From NCBI GenBank assembly GCA_021781535.1, contig JAJXWO010000019.1, forward strand, positions 1-64,000: a stretch of DNA of 64,000 nt. Direction: 5' to 3'. Shown in pieces: positions 35,121-43,456 of the stretch. This DNA is from Deltaproteobacteria bacterium. Its GTDB lineage: Bacteria > Desulfobacterota > Desulfuromonadia > Geobacterales > Pseudopelobacteraceae. A program made the position numbers and the translations under genes. The notes beneath the pieces are model-generated. The model had not been told where the DNA came from. It saw only the letters and a list, made by a program, of their open reading frames with translations, and did not search any database. Positions within the stretch are counted from its first letter, which is position 1, and each line of letters opens with the position of its first letter.

Positions 35121-35716
35121 CAATGTCTCTCCGTCAGCCGAATCAGGTTATGAACCTGCCCAATATTCTTACCATGATGCGCATTGCAGCGATTCCGCTT
35201 CTAGTAGTGCTTTTGATGTCACCGTCGCGTTCTGCAGGTTTTTGGGCAGCAGCACTCTTTGCCGTGGCATCCATTACGGACTGGTTAGATGGTTATCTGG
35301 CTCGCAAAATGGGAATTGTTACCATATTTGGAAAATTTCTGGACCCGATAGCCGATAAACTTATTGTCATGACGGTACTGATTATGATTCTGCCTTTTGA
35401 TCGGGTCCCGGCGTGGATGGTGCTTATAATTCTGGGCCGTGAGATCATAATAACCGGCCTGCGGGGGATTGCTTCAACTGAGGGAATTGTCATTCAGGCG
35501 AGTGAGCTTGGAAAGTTCAAAACTATTTTTCAGATTGTTGCCATTCTTGGACTCACTCTTCATTATAATTATAACTGGTTCTTTGGGATTGCATATCCAC
35601 TTTTAACCGTCAATATGCACAATATCGGAATGTTTTTTCTCTGGATAGCCACGGTACTGACTATCTGGTCCGGACTTGACTATCTGATCCGGTTTATCAA
35701 GGTAATTGTCCACTAA
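35117..35716 (+). CDS. pgsA: CDP-diacylglycerol--glycerol-3-phosphate phosphatidyltransferase
   Basis: A 199-residue inner-membrane enzyme that makes phosphatidylglycerol phosphate. The CDP-alcohol phosphotransferase motif D-G-x2-A-R-x8-G-x3-D-x3-D is complete (from DGYLARK to DPIAD, near residues 57-80). LPNILTMMRIAAIPLLV is the usual N-terminal region. About five helices. The ATG overlaps the stop of the transglycosylase gene, so the two are coupled. Confidence 0.95.
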   Translation: MTMSLRQPNQVMNLPNILTMMRIAAIPLLVVLLMSPSRSAGFWAAALFAVASITDWLDGYLARKMGIVTIFGKFLDPIADKLIVMTVLIMILPFDRVPAWMVLIILGREIIITGLRGIASTEGIVIQASELGKFKTIFQIVAILGLTLHYNYNWFFGIAYPLLTVNMHNIGMFFLWIATVLTIWSGLDYLIRFIKVIVH

Positions 35717-35728
35717 ATTCTGCTTTTA

Positions 35729-36412
35729 TCAATTTGATTGCCCCAACCGGATTTCAAACTTTTTCCCATCATGCTGAAACAGCACCCGATCGTTCCGGAC
35801 TTCCTCTACAGTGACGCCTTCGATTATCGATCCGCATGAAACGGGCTTTCCATTGACGAGTGCCATACTGTCAGCACTGCTGTTTTGGAATGCAATGCCG
35901 TTGACTTTGAGAGTCGGGATAGTGGCATCGACAGGGAGCTCTGTTTTTGTCGGTTGAGGAATCATTTTCGGCTTTTCGAATGTTCGCGAAATTTCATTCT
36001 TGACCGATTTCTTTTCCATCGTAACAGCTGCTGGAGCTGCTGCCGTTCTTTGTCTATTCATGCTTGAAGCTTCGTTAGACGGTTTTGTGCGTGCCGGAGC
36101 TATTACTATTTCAGCAGGCAGTGTTTCAGTGTGAATGGCGGGCGGAGGGAGTTGGGGTGAAATACTTTTCGGTGTGGGTACCGGTAGTGATTTGCTGATT
36201 GCCAGAGGTCCCCGTGCGTCTTGCAAGAGAAAAAAGGCTACCGTTACTCCTGCTCCAAAAACTATCAGAAACAATAATGTTAACGTTAATGGAGAAGATC
36301 TTCTTTGATAATCAGACGGTTCAAGGATGTCTACATCAATATTTGCCGGGTCAGTAAAATGCCCCGATTTTTCATGTTCCAGTTTTTTTAGTGCCTTAAG
36401 AATTGAACTCAT
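35729..36412 (-). CDS. GspB/ExeB-like protein
   Basis: A 227-residue protein starting MSSILKALKKLEHEKSG, the hallmark of GspB/ExeB. A single membrane helix (about residues 42-63) is followed by a proline/alanine-rich periplasmic linker and a C-terminal domain with LKVNGIAFQNSSADSMALVNGKPVSCGSIIEGVTVEEV, the type II secretion B-domain. With its partner ATPase upstream (4-base overlap) it helps insert the type II secretin through the peptidoglycan. No gspC-O genes are nearby. Confidence 0.88.
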   Translation of the reverse strand: MSSILKALKKLEHEKSGHFTDPANIDVDILEPSDYQRRSSPLTLTLLFLIVFGAGVTVAFFLLQDARGPLAISKSLPVPTPKSISPQLPPPAIHTETLPAEIVIAPARTKPSNEASSMNRQRTAAAPAAVTMEKKSVKNEISRTFEKPKMIPQPTKTELPVDATIPTLKVNGIAFQNSSADSMALVNGKPVSCGSIIEGVTVEEVRNDRVLFQHDGKKFEIRLGQSN

Positions 36413-37365
36413 TTGATGTTCCTTGATGATTTGTTGATCTGTGTGCCTGATATCATGCTTCCAAACCAATCGGAACCGGCATAATTTGATGTCAGAATAA
36501 GGGCAACGCAGATTAAAATCAGCGTAATGGTGCCCGCAAGTAGTATATAGTACCGTTTCCATTTACCTGTGCTCAATATTTCACTGATGGCCCGTATGAC
36601 AATGCTGAATGAAATATATCGTTGCCCGTCACCATAGCCAATCAACAGGACCCGGTCGCAAAGATTATTAATTAATCGTGGCAACCCTCGAGAATACAGG
36701 TGTATTAATGTGAGTGCTGTGCGACTGAACATTACTCCACCAGTCTCCCCGGCAATGACCATCCGGTGACGAATATAGGAACGAGTCTCATCCATGCTCA
36801 TGGATTGAAGCCGGTAACGCACTGAGATGCGTTGTTTCAGCTGTCTCAATTCCGGTAGATCCAAAAGCGCGGACAATTCAGGTTGACCTGCCAGGACAAT
36901 CTGTATCAGTTTGTCATTTTCAGTTTCCAGGTTGGAAATAAGCCGTAACTGCTCAAGAATCTCAGGCGACAAGTTTTGAGCTTCGTCGATGACCAGAACG
37001 ACGGTAATACCTCGTTCATTTTCTTGCAGCAGAAAACTGTTGAGTTCGTCAAGCAGATCATTGGTGTATTTGCTTTCGGAATTGAGGCCAAATTCAGTAT
37101 TAATACTGCGAAGCAGCTCAATTTGGGTCAGAAAAGGATTGAAAATCAAGGCAGAGCGGTAATTGTGTTGGCTGAGAATTGTACGCAGTACGGTCGTTTT
37201 ACCGGTTCCTACTTCACCGGTTAGTTCTATAAACCCGTAATGGTTGTTTATGCCATACAACAGGTGTGCTATTGCCTCCTTATGATTATTGCTGAGGTAG
37301 ATGAAGCGAGGATTGGGGGTCAGCGTGAAGGGCTTTTCGTTGAAACCATAGTATTTTGTGTACAT
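36409..37365 (-). CDS. GspA/ExeA-like AAA ATPase
   Basis: A 318-residue ATPase. MYTKYYGFNEKPFTLTPNPRFIYLSNNHKEAIAHLLYGI is the ExeA N-terminus; Walker A TGEVGTGKTT lies near residue 49 and Walker B VVLVIDEAQNLSPEILEQLRLISNLE near residue 130. A C-terminal membrane helix (about 279-299) anchors it. It lacks the peptidoglycan-binding domain present in longer ExeA proteins. Pair with the GspB-like gene downstream. Confidence 0.9.
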   Translation of the reverse strand: MYTKYYGFNEKPFTLTPNPRFIYLSNNHKEAIAHLLYGINNHYGFIELTGEVGTGKTTVLRTILSQHNYRSALIFNPFLTQIELLRSINTEFGLNSESKYTNDLLDELNSFLLQENERGITVVLVIDEAQNLSPEILEQLRLISNLETENDKLIQIVLAGQPELSALLDLPELRQLKQRISVRYRLQSMSMDETRSYIRHRMVIAGETGGVMFSRTALTLIHLYSRGLPRLINNLCDRVLLIGYGDGQRYISFSIVIRAISEILSTGKWKRYYILLAGTITLILICVALILTSNYAGSDWFGSMISGTQINKSSRNIK

Positions 37366-37507
37366 GGCAGGTAATCCGATAATAGGCTGGTTTACGTAGA
37401 TAATTTCATAGTTGTAAGCATGTTACTGTTCAATACTTGTTGTGTATTCCATAAAAGCTGACTATTTTCAAGATAATTCATTATTTTTACCGACTGGGCT
37501 ATTATTA

Positions 37508-38545
37508 ATGCAATACATTACATATAACAACACAAATATCTATAATAAAACACTAACTGATGAGCAAGCGCACAATGCGAGTCTTGTTTCAGCACGGTAT
37601 CCTGTCCGCTTGACTGACTATTATGCCGGCCTTATCAGACACCAAGATGACGCCATCTGGAAACAGTGCATGCCGGATGCACGTGAATTAGAGGATTACT
37701 CCCAATGCGCGGATCCTTTGAACGAGAGTCATTTGAGCCCTGTTCCGGGCCTTATTCACCGCTATCCAGACCGAGTCGTGCTGCTTGTTTCCAATCGCTG
37801 TCCAATGTACTGCCGCTTTTGTATGCGGAAACGGCTAGTTGGGGGTGGTGATGCACCCATGGGGGAAAGCGAACTTTGTGCCGCACTTGACTATATTGCG
37901 GCACACCCTGCAATCCATGATGTTATTTTGTCAGGTGGGGACCCGCTGATGCTCGACGATCAGTCGTTATCAACAATTCTGACCGGACTTCGGGCTATTC
38001 CTCATATAGCAATTATCCGCATCGGAACCCGCATACCGGTGACGCTTCCCGGGCGGATAACCCCGGGGCTGTGTAATCTGCTTCGTACGTTTCATCCGCT
38101 GTTCATCAATACCCATTTTAACCATCCAGATGAAATAACTGCCGCTTCCGCTCATGCCTGCTCTTTACTGGCTGATGCTGGCATTCCATTGGGAAATCAG
38201 ACGGTGCTGTTGAAAGGGGTTAACGATTCGATTGAAACCATGAGGGCTCTGATGACCGGACTGCTTACACTGCGTGTCAGGCCGTACTACCTGCATCAGA
38301 TGGACCTTGTTCAGGGGACTGCTCACTTCAGGACGTCGGTTCGTAGCGGGCTGGAAATTATCCGGGGACTCCGTGGCCACATATCCGGCCTTGGGGTACC
38401 GCACTATGTTATTGATCTGCCGGGAGGGAAGGGCAAGGTCGCCGTTCTACCTGATGATGTAACGATTCGAGGCAATATGCTGCAGCTTCGTACCTACACT
38501 GGCGAACAGGTGTTCTATGAAGATATCACAACTGTTCGGGAGTAA
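37508..38545 (+). CDS. epmB: EF-P lysine 2,3-aminomutase-type radical SAM enzyme EpmB
   Basis: A 345-residue KamA-family radical SAM/PLP enzyme. SNRCPMYCRFCMRKRLVGG has the CxxxCxxC cluster site, VILSGGDPLMLDD the GGD region, and DLPGGKGKVAV holds the PLP Lys. In EF-P modification EpmB turns alpha-lysine into beta-lysine. Adjacent epmA and efp on the opposite strand support this. Start: ATG 37508 is preferred; GTG 37442 would add 22 residues. It converges on epmA and the 3' ends overlap by 20 bases. Confidence 0.87.
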   Translation: MQYITYNNTNIYNKTLTDEQAHNASLVSARYPVRLTDYYAGLIRHQDDAIWKQCMPDARELEDYSQCADPLNESHLSPVPGLIHRYPDRVVLLVSNRCPMYCRFCMRKRLVGGGDAPMGESELCAALDYIAAHPAIHDVILSGGDPLMLDDQSLSTILTGLRAIPHIAIIRIGTRIPVTLPGRITPGLCNLLRTFHPLFINTHFNHPDEITAASAHACSLLADAGIPLGNQTVLLKGVNDSIETMRALMTGLLTLRVRPYYLHQMDLVQGTAHFRTSVRSGLEIIRGLRGHISGLGVPHYVIDLPGGKGKVAVLPDDVTIRGNMLQLRTYTGEQVFYEDITTVRE

Positions 38546-39437
38546 ATGCCACGACCTCATCAATAGTATCGACTCCGGCGGTAAGCATCACCAGTCGATC
38601 CAATCCCAAGGCAATTCCGGCCGATTCCGGCATCAGTGCAAGCGTATTGAGAAACGGCTCCGGCAGTGGTAATACATCTTGTCCGGCATTACAGCGGGAA
38701 CAATTAGCCTCTTCAAAACGGCGGCGTTGTTCTGTTGGATCATTAAGTTCACTGAAACCGTTGGCCAGCTCCAATCCTCCAACATATAATTCAAACCGCT
38801 CTGCGAGCCCGCTATCTGTTGGTTTTGTCCGTGCCAGGGCAGCTAGCTCAGCGGGATAGTCCATGAGGATAACTGGCGAGCCAAAACCGGCAAGTGCTGG
38901 CTCAATAACTGCCGTCAGAATTTCCTCGTAAAGCCCTTTATTGAGACAATCCCATACATCCACCTGCCCAAAACGCTTAAACGCCTCCTGGACGCTGATG
39001 CGTTGCCAGGGAGCAAATGGATCGATTTTTGCCGAGTTACGCACAAAGAAGCACTTGTCAGGCTGGCAAATTGCAGCTACATATTGCAGCAATCCTTCGC
39101 AATCTGACATAAGGGTTTGATAATTACAATCGGACCGATACCATTCAAGCATGGTAAATTCTGAAAGATGACGGGATCCTCGTTCATCTGAACGCCAGCA
39201 GCGTGATATCTGGAACAATTTTTTATGGCCGCTGCAGAGAAGGCGTTTCATGCAGATTTCCGGGGAAGTCTGAAGCTGCCAAGAGGGAAGGGTGGTACGA
39301 ATCGGGTTGATATGTTCTTCTGGGGCGTTGGCGGGAATAAGAAGGGGGGTTTCAACTTCAAGAAACCCCCGCTCCCAAAAATAATCACGTACTGTTTTGA
39401 TGACATTCGCCCGTAACCACAAGGCGTCAACCTTCAT
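38526..39437 (-). CDS. epmA: Elongation factor P lysine ligase EpmA (GenX/PoxA)
   Basis: A 303-residue class II lysyl-tRNA synthetase-like protein without the anticodon-binding domain, so it charges EF-P rather than tRNA. Motif 2 reads LFQISRCWRSDERGSRHLSEFTMLEW, motif 3 GIALGLDRLVML near the end. It attaches (R)-beta-lysine to the EF-P loop Lys. It begins 3 bases after efp, in one operon infA-efp-epmA or efp-epmA. Confidence 0.95.
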   Translation of the reverse strand: MKVDALWLRANVIKTVRDYFWERGFLEVETPLLIPANAPEEHINPIRTTLPSWQLQTSPEICMKRLLCSGHKKLFQISRCWRSDERGSRHLSEFTMLEWYRSDCNYQTLMSDCEGLLQYVAAICQPDKCFFVRNSAKIDPFAPWQRISVQEAFKRFGQVDVWDCLNKGLYEEILTAVIEPALAGFGSPVILMDYPAELAALARTKPTDSGLAERFELYVGGLELANGFSELNDPTEQRRRFEEANCSRCNAGQDVLPLPEPFLNTLALMPESAGIALGLDRLVMLTAGVDTIDEVVAFTPEQL

Positions 39438-39440
39438 TGC

Positions 39441-40004
39441 TTATCCTTTGACGCGAGTTGAGTACTCGCCAGTTCGTGTATCGATGACAATCAGTTCCCC
39501 TTCTTCAATAAAAGGAGGGACTCGCAGGACATAGCCTGTTTCAACAGTTGCCGGCTTGGAATCATTGCCGCTGGTGTCACCTTTCGCCCACTGTTCTGTT
39601 GCTGTTACACGTAAATTTACAAAGTTCGGTAGAGAAATACCGATGGCCTTGTCACCGAACAGCATAACTTCGACTTTCAAATTTTCAAGCAGGTAATTTT
39701 TAGCATCACCCAGCGTTTCTTCTTCCATTACAACCTGTTCATACGTCTGCTGATCCATAAAGGTGTAATGATCGCCTTCCTTATAGAGATACTCCATTGT
39801 GCGCTCTTCGAGGCTCGCAGGTTCAAAGGATTCTCCGGAACGATAGGTTCTGTCTAGAAGCGATCCATTGATCATATTACGCATCTTGGTCCGGTACAAA
39901 GCCTGGCCTTTGCCCGGCTTCACAAAGTCGAAGGCAACGACCAGATACGGATCACCATCAAGTATTATCTTCAACCCTTTTTTCAAATCAGCAACGGTAT
40001 ACAT
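39441..40004 (-). CDS. efp: Elongation factor P
   Basis: A 187-residue translation factor that rescues ribosomes stalled on polyproline. The modified lysine is Lys32 in VKPGKGQALYRTK, matching the Lys34 site of E. coli EF-P that accepts beta-lysine. C-terminal OB domains end in GEYSTRVKG. Length is usual (185-190). Its modifying enzymes are next to it. Confidence 0.96.
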   Translation of the reverse strand: MYTVADLKKGLKIILDGDPYLVVAFDFVKPGKGQALYRTKMRNMINGSLLDRTYRSGESFEPASLEERTMEYLYKEGDHYTFMDQQTYEQVVMEEETLGDAKNYLLENLKVEVMLFGDKAIGISLPNFVNLRVTATEQWAKGDTSGNDSKPATVETGYVLRVPPFIEEGELIVIDTRTGEYSTRVKG

Positions 40005-40090
40005 ACGTTCCTCGCACAGTGTGTATTTTGAAACAACACAAGCCCTCCAGAATGGACGGGCCTGTTTAGATCAATAAAAAAGAAAACAGT

Positions 40091-40306
40091 TTATTTGGCG
40101 CGATAGGTAATACGACCTCTTGTAAGATCGTAGGGAGAAAGCTCAACGGTCACCTTGTCGCCAGGTAAAATCTTGATAAAGTATTTACGCATCTTGCCGG
40201 AAATATGAGCCAGCACGACATGTTCATTTTCAAGTTTAACACGAAACATTGCATTGGGTAACGGTTCGATTACGGTGCCTTCAACTTCAATTGCTTCTTC
40301 TTTCAT
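40091..40306 (-). CDS. infA: Translation initiation factor IF-1
   Basis: A 71-residue single OB-fold protein: [67 protein letters not shown] is canonical IF-1. AGGAG lies upstream. It binds the 30S A site during initiation. It is 86 bases upstream of efp on the same strand and the last chromosomal gene before the prophage. Confidence 0.96.
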   Translation of the reverse strand: MKEEAIEVEGTVIEPLPNAMFRVKLENEHVVLAHISGKMRKYFIKILPGDKVTVELSPYDLTRGRITYRAK

Positions 40307-40415
40307 ACCTTGTCCAGCTCCTCATAATGCGTTTGATGCGAACTCTGATACATTACTGATAGTGCCTTGAAAATGCAAGCTATTTGTAAACAAGTTCATA
40401 GCCCGGTTTTTATAT

Positions 40416-40443
40416 ATGTCCCATAAGATATATTATGTCAAGT
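40416..40443. other. Left attachment site, dif-like
   Basis: A 28-bp dif-like site: an 11-base arm ending CATAA, spacer GATATA (40427-40432), and arm TTATGTCAAGT. By hand, 19 of 28 bases agree with E. coli dif. The 12 bases GATATATTATGT recur exactly at the right end of the prophage (48092-48103). Confidence 0.7.
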
Positions 40444-40459
40444 TCGGCAAGTGTGCTTT

Positions 40460-40696
40460 ATGGATACGAATATTAGTGAATCAACGTCTGTTTTAAAAAA
40501 GCCTGTCTCTGTCGCCTCTGCTCTTCTTTTTTCTCTTCGGTGTGACTTCTGCTCTAACGGCTATGCAAAGCGTTTTAAGTCTTGTCCTCTTTGTGGGTTT
40601 CCGCATCGTCAATCTTCTGCTCTTGCTGTCGGCTTTGGCATGATGGCTCTTTTGCAGGGCTTTCGTAAATCGTGGCGTTCTGGCGGTGATCTATGA
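40460..40696 (+). CDS. Small phage protein with CxxC pairs
   Basis: A 78-residue protein of unknown family. RCDFC and SCPLC give two CxxC pairs 14-15 residues apart, compatible with a small zinc ribbon; a short hydrophobic segment (ALAVGFGMMALLQGF) follows. ATG 40460 (GTG 40451 is an alternative). Its stop overlaps the next start (ATGA). It begins just 21 bases inside the attachment core, so on the circular phage it would follow the gene at 47734-48084 after a 40-base gap. Confidence 0.6.
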   Translation: MDTNISESTSVLKKPVSVASALLFSLRCDFCSNGYAKRFKSCPLCGFPHRQSSALAVGFGMMALLQGFRKSWRSGGDL

Positions 40697-40950
40697 ACCT
40701 CCCTAGGCGCAAATCTACTGTAGTAAAAGGCGTAGACCTTACTGGTTCTATTGGTCGCCCTCGTCTGTCTGATCCTTATATTACACATCCTGTTTGCCTT
40801 ACTCGTGCTCAATGGGATTTTGTTATGTTGTGGTTCCCTACTGGCAACCCTTCTCAGGCTCTCCGTTTCCTCCTTGATCGTGCAATGAAATTCTGGCCTG
40901 CTGGCCCTTTCGCTTTCGGTCATGCTCGGAAGTCTGGCGGTACTGTATGA
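40693..40950 (+). CDS. Small phage protein, possible DNA-binding
   Basis: An 85-residue basic protein. RPRLSDPYITHPVCLTRAQWDFVMLW followed by NPSQALRFLLDRAMKF resembles the strand-helix-helix layout of ribbon-helix-helix proteins, without a confident match. Both ends overlap neighbours by 4 bases (ATGA), placing it in a tight operon with the replication initiator. Possible role in copy control. Confidence 0.6.
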   Translation: MNLPRRKSTVVKGVDLTGSIGRPRLSDPYITHPVCLTRAQWDFVMLWFPTGNPSQALRFLLDRAMKFWPAGPFAFGHARKSGGTV

Positions 40951-42146
40951 TTGATACCACCTTACAGCCAAACGGATGCCACAAGCGCCTTTCTCCCCTC
41001 TCCTCAGGGGCAGGTCAAGGGTTTTTGCCTTTGGGCTTGTTACCTGTCCCCAATGTCGGACAAGGGGAAAGGTCAGTTTTAAGCCTTCCGGTTTTAAGGT
41101 CTGAAAAATCGTGGTTTAGTCCTTCGTTTTTGACTTCCGAAATGCCGTTGTTTTTTTCTCGGCAAGCTGCCGCCTATGCCGAGCGAATGGAGAAGAGAGA
41201 AAAAGCTGTTATCACCGTTCCTGAAATTGCAAAGCGTTCCGGATTCGCCTTGCATCGGTATCGTTCCGGTGAACTGACAGGTGCAAGATTCACAACGGGT
41301 TTGACGTCTGCCGTTTCTTTGAATCCTCGCTCCGGTGCTCTTGTCACCCAATCTCTGACACAAAAAGCACGTACTAAAATACGTCGCGCGATTCAAAACG
41401 CTGAACTTGATTTCAAATGTTTCATGACGGTAACATTCGCCCCTTGTAAGTTCCACGAATATCATTCTGATTTCGTTGGCCCCATTGATTATTTAGCTAA
41501 GACTTGCAAACCGTGGGAGCATAACGCTGATGGTTCTGTGCGTCATGATTTCGCCAAATATAAATTCAAAAAATTCTTGAACACTATCAAACATGCTTAT
41601 GATCGTAAGGCGAAAAAATCCGGTCGTGATACTGATCGTATCGCGTATGTATGGGTTGCTGAAGTACAGTTGAAAACTACTAATAATATCCATTTCCACG
41701 CGCTTTTAAGCCAGCGTATGCCTATCAAATGGCTTACCCAAATTTGGAATCAATCATCTAATAGTATCGACGTTCGTTCAATTAATAATCTCAATCACGC
41801 TTCCTGTTACATCCGGAAATATATGGAAAAAGACCGTAGCTTCATTCAGGGCAATCGTTATGCAATCACCCAGGACTTGCGTAAATCGATGGAACCGGAA
41901 AAAACGGTCTTAGATGGTCAACATCTGCAACGGTGCGTTTTTGGCTATATTCTCGATATGGCTGATACTATTGAGCTTAACGGCGGGAAAGTTCTTGACC
42001 ACGGCTTTTATATCCCTACTCCATGCCGGTCTGTTGTATTCCGTGGCAATGACGGCACTACGAAAAAGACTGTTGCTGTCAATGCTGGTCTTTCCAATTA
42101 TCTACTGGATAAAGTTCACGTACTTTTGACTGACTTTCCTTTTTAA
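40947..42146 (+). CDS. HUH rolling-circle replication initiator (inovirus Rep/pII-like)
   Basis: A 399-residue replication protein. The HUH metal motif is in NNIHFHALLSQR (HFH near residue 248), and the catalytic Tyr motif is CYIRKYMEKD near residue 286 (Y-x2-K-Y). An upstream core element FMTVTFAP near residue 153 is the first Rep motif. These match REP_ORF2/G2P-type initiators of filamentous phages, which nick the plus-strand origin and rejoin it after one round. The first ~100 residues are not recognisable. Confidence 0.87.
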   Translation: MIDTTLQPNGCHKRLSPLSSGAGQGFLPLGLLPVPNVGQGERSVLSLPVLRSEKSWFSPSFLTSEMPLFFSRQAAAYAERMEKREKAVITVPEIAKRSGFALHRYRSGELTGARFTTGLTSAVSLNPRSGALVTQSLTQKARTKIRRAIQNAELDFKCFMTVTFAPCKFHEYHSDFVGPIDYLAKTCKPWEHNADGSVRHDFAKYKFKKFLNTIKHAYDRKAKKSGRDTDRIAYVWVAEVQLKTTNNIHFHALLSQRMPIKWLTQIWNQSSNSIDVRSINNLNHASCYIRKYMEKDRSFIQGNRYAITQDLRKSMEPEKTVLDGQHLQRCVFGYILDMADTIELNGGKVLDHGFYIPTPCRSVVFRGNDGTTKKTVAVNAGLSNYLLDKVHVLLTDFPF

Positions 42147-42290
42147 TAAACATAAATCACAATAAATTCAGTAATTTACAGATTATATATATTAAATTCA
42201 TATAACTTATATATGCGAATTCTTTTTACAAGCTGCAATATTTCCTTTATTTCTTCATCAGGTTCTAAATTCAATTGAGGAGATTTAATC
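42147..42290 (+). other. AT-rich gap after the replication gene
   Basis: About 140 very AT-rich bases with TATATA runs between rep and the next gene. It contains GAGGAG before ATG 42291 and might hold a promoter for the structural genes, but no clear -35/-10 pair stands out. Confidence 0.4.
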
Positions 42291-42545
42291 ATGATAGCTG
42301 TAATCGAAAACGCTGTTGCACTGGACGTTACAACAAATAAAAAGGGTTATACCGCTTTGAATGTTTATGAGATGGGAAAAGGTGGTTTCGGTTTTCGGTC
42401 TATTAACATTAAGCCTGAACAGCTTGACGTTGTTACTCCCCTTCTTGGCAAGCGTAACAATATTCATATTTCAATTTTTGAAGGTACTGGTGAAAACGGA
42501 AAGTATACGTCTTATAATTTTGTCGGTGCTTCTGCTGCAAAATGA
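42291..42545 (+). CDS. Candidate phage ssDNA-binding protein (pV-like)
   Basis: An 84-residue protein with alternating beta pattern (MIAVIENAVALDVTT, YTALNVYEMGKGGFGFRSINI, IHISIFEGTGENGKYTSYNFVGA) consistent with a small OB fold. Size and place, just after the replication initiator and before the coat genes, match gene V of filamentous phages, which coats the new viral strand and blocks conversion to double strand. No direct family match is visible. GAGGAG precedes the ATG. Confidence 0.62.
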   Translation: MIAVIENAVALDVTTNKKGYTALNVYEMGKGGFGFRSINIKPEQLDVVTPLLGKRNNIHISIFEGTGENGKYTSYNFVGASAAK

Positions 42546-42664
42546 CCTTTGCTCCTTTCGTTATAACCGGCAATCCGGCTTTTGATTATTTCTTTTCCGT
42601 GGGGTTTTTCTTCGTCATGACGTCAATTCCTACTTCACTTGTTTTTAAGGCTCTCAAATGGTAG
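42542..42664 (+). CDS. Tiny hydrophobic phage protein
   Basis: A 40-residue frame starting in ATGA overlap with the previous gene and ending in TAG that overlaps the next ATG. It has a hydrophobic middle (DYFFSVGFFFVMTSIPTSLVF). The chained overlaps argue for real translation. In Ff phages tiny pVII/pIX proteins occupy the same slot between genes V and VIII. Confidence 0.6.
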   Translation: MTFAPFVITGNPAFDYFFSVGFFFVMTSIPTSLVFKALKW

Positions 42665-42783
42665 CGACTCCTGAATTACTTGCGCAATTAGGCTTAACGT
42701 TGGAACAGTTTAATTATCTTTCGGGTCTGGCCGGTCTGCTCTGCGCTTTGTCAATTGGTATGATCTGGTCTAGGGGGCTTTAA
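42658..42783 (+). CDS. Tiny phage membrane protein (pVII/pIX-like position)
   Basis: A 41-residue frame, overlapping neighbours on both sides. An N-terminal amphipathic part (MVATPELLAQLGLTLEQF) is followed by a membrane helix (LSGLAGLLCALSIGMIW) and a short basic tail (SRGL). This is the build of minor filamentous coat proteins. No signal peptide. Confidence 0.62.
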   Translation: MVATPELLAQLGLTLEQFNYLSGLAGLLCALSIGMIWSRGL

Positions 42784-42959
42784 TGGATTCTCCAACAATT
42801 ACAGCTATTACAACTGGTATTTATGATGCTCAATCCATTTTTTATGAAATTGGCGGGAGTATATTGGTTACTCTTGCCGCAATATGGGCGTTTCACAAAG
42901 TATCAACATTGTTAGGCTTTAATTCTGTTAAGGATAATGATCCTGAGTATAAACCATGA
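42783..42959 (+). CDS. Coat-like protein without signal peptide
   Basis: A 58-residue protein related in layout to the major coat protein at 43120: TTGIYDAQSIFYEIGGSILVTLAAIWAFHKVSTLLG against TTGISDSLTLFYTIGGTILVVLAGIWGFRKITGLLG. Unlike that gene it lacks a signal peptide and has a 10-residue acidic tail. It starts inside the TAA of the previous gene and overlaps the next start. It may be a minor coat paralogue. Confidence 0.68.
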   Translation: MDSPTITAITTGIYDAQSIFYEIGGSILVTLAAIWAFHKVSTLLGFNSVKDNDPEYKP

Positions 42960-43066
42960 TAACGATCGACTTACAACTCTATTACGTTTGTTCAGGTGCC
43001 GTCCTTGTGTTCTTGGCCGCAACATGGGGACTCCGCAGGGCAAAAAGCGCGTTTTTTTCTCGGTAG
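42956..43066 (+). CDS. Tiny coat-like phage protein
   Basis: A 36-residue frame overlapping the previous stop (ATGA). YYVCSGAVLVFLAATWGLRRAKSAF repeats the small-hydrophobic-helix plus basic tail pattern of the coat proteins. A minor virion cap protein is the likeliest role. Confidence 0.6.
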   Translation: MITIDLQLYYVCSGAVLVFLAATWGLRRAKSAFFSR

Positions 43067-43119
43067 CGGATTGCTACTCTACTTAAATTTGACGGATAAA
43101 AACCGTCCGGAGGTTTCAA

Positions 43120-43335
43120 ATGTTTAAACGTCTACAAGCAATGGCTCTGGTCGTAATGGTTGTCTGTTTGTCTGCTGTAAGTTCTTTCGCTGCAATGGCT
43201 CCTGCTGATGTTACCGCTACCACTACTGGTATTAGCGATTCTCTGACCCTGTTCTATACGATCGGCGGCACTATTCTTGTTGTCCTCGCCGGTATCTGGG
43301 GTTTCCGCAAAATTACCGGCCTGTTGGGTAAGTAG
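43120..43335 (+). CDS. Major coat protein (pVIII-like)
   Basis: A 71-residue preprotein. Residues 1-24 are a signal peptide (MFKRLQAMALVVMVVCLSAVSSFA), leaving about 47 residues: an acidic/polar start (PADVTATTTGISDS), a membrane helix (LFYTIGGTILVVLAGIWGF) and a basic end (RKITGLLGK), the classic layout of filamentous phage major coat. CCGGAGG precedes the ATG. A terminator follows, as after gene VIII in Ff phages, for high expression. Confidence 0.88.
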   Translation: MFKRLQAMALVVMVVCLSAVSSFAAMAPADVTATTTGISDSLTLFYTIGGTILVVLAGIWGFRKITGLLGK

Positions 43336-43413
43336 TTTTGGTTGCCTGAGTAGCCAAAAGTTGCCGCTGTAAGCCAAAAGCCAAACGGGACTAAGTAGCA
43401 AAAAGGTATAATT

Positions 43414-43442
43414 AGGGAGGGGTTTCGGCTCCTCCCTTTTTT
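43414..43442 (+). terminator. Terminator after the major coat gene
   Basis: AGGGAGG (43414-43420) pairs with CCTCCCT (43431-43437) around a 10-base loop, followed by TTTTT. It separates coat genes from the adsorption and assembly genes. Confidence 0.85.
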
Positions 43443-43456
43443 ATGGGGGGTTTTGA

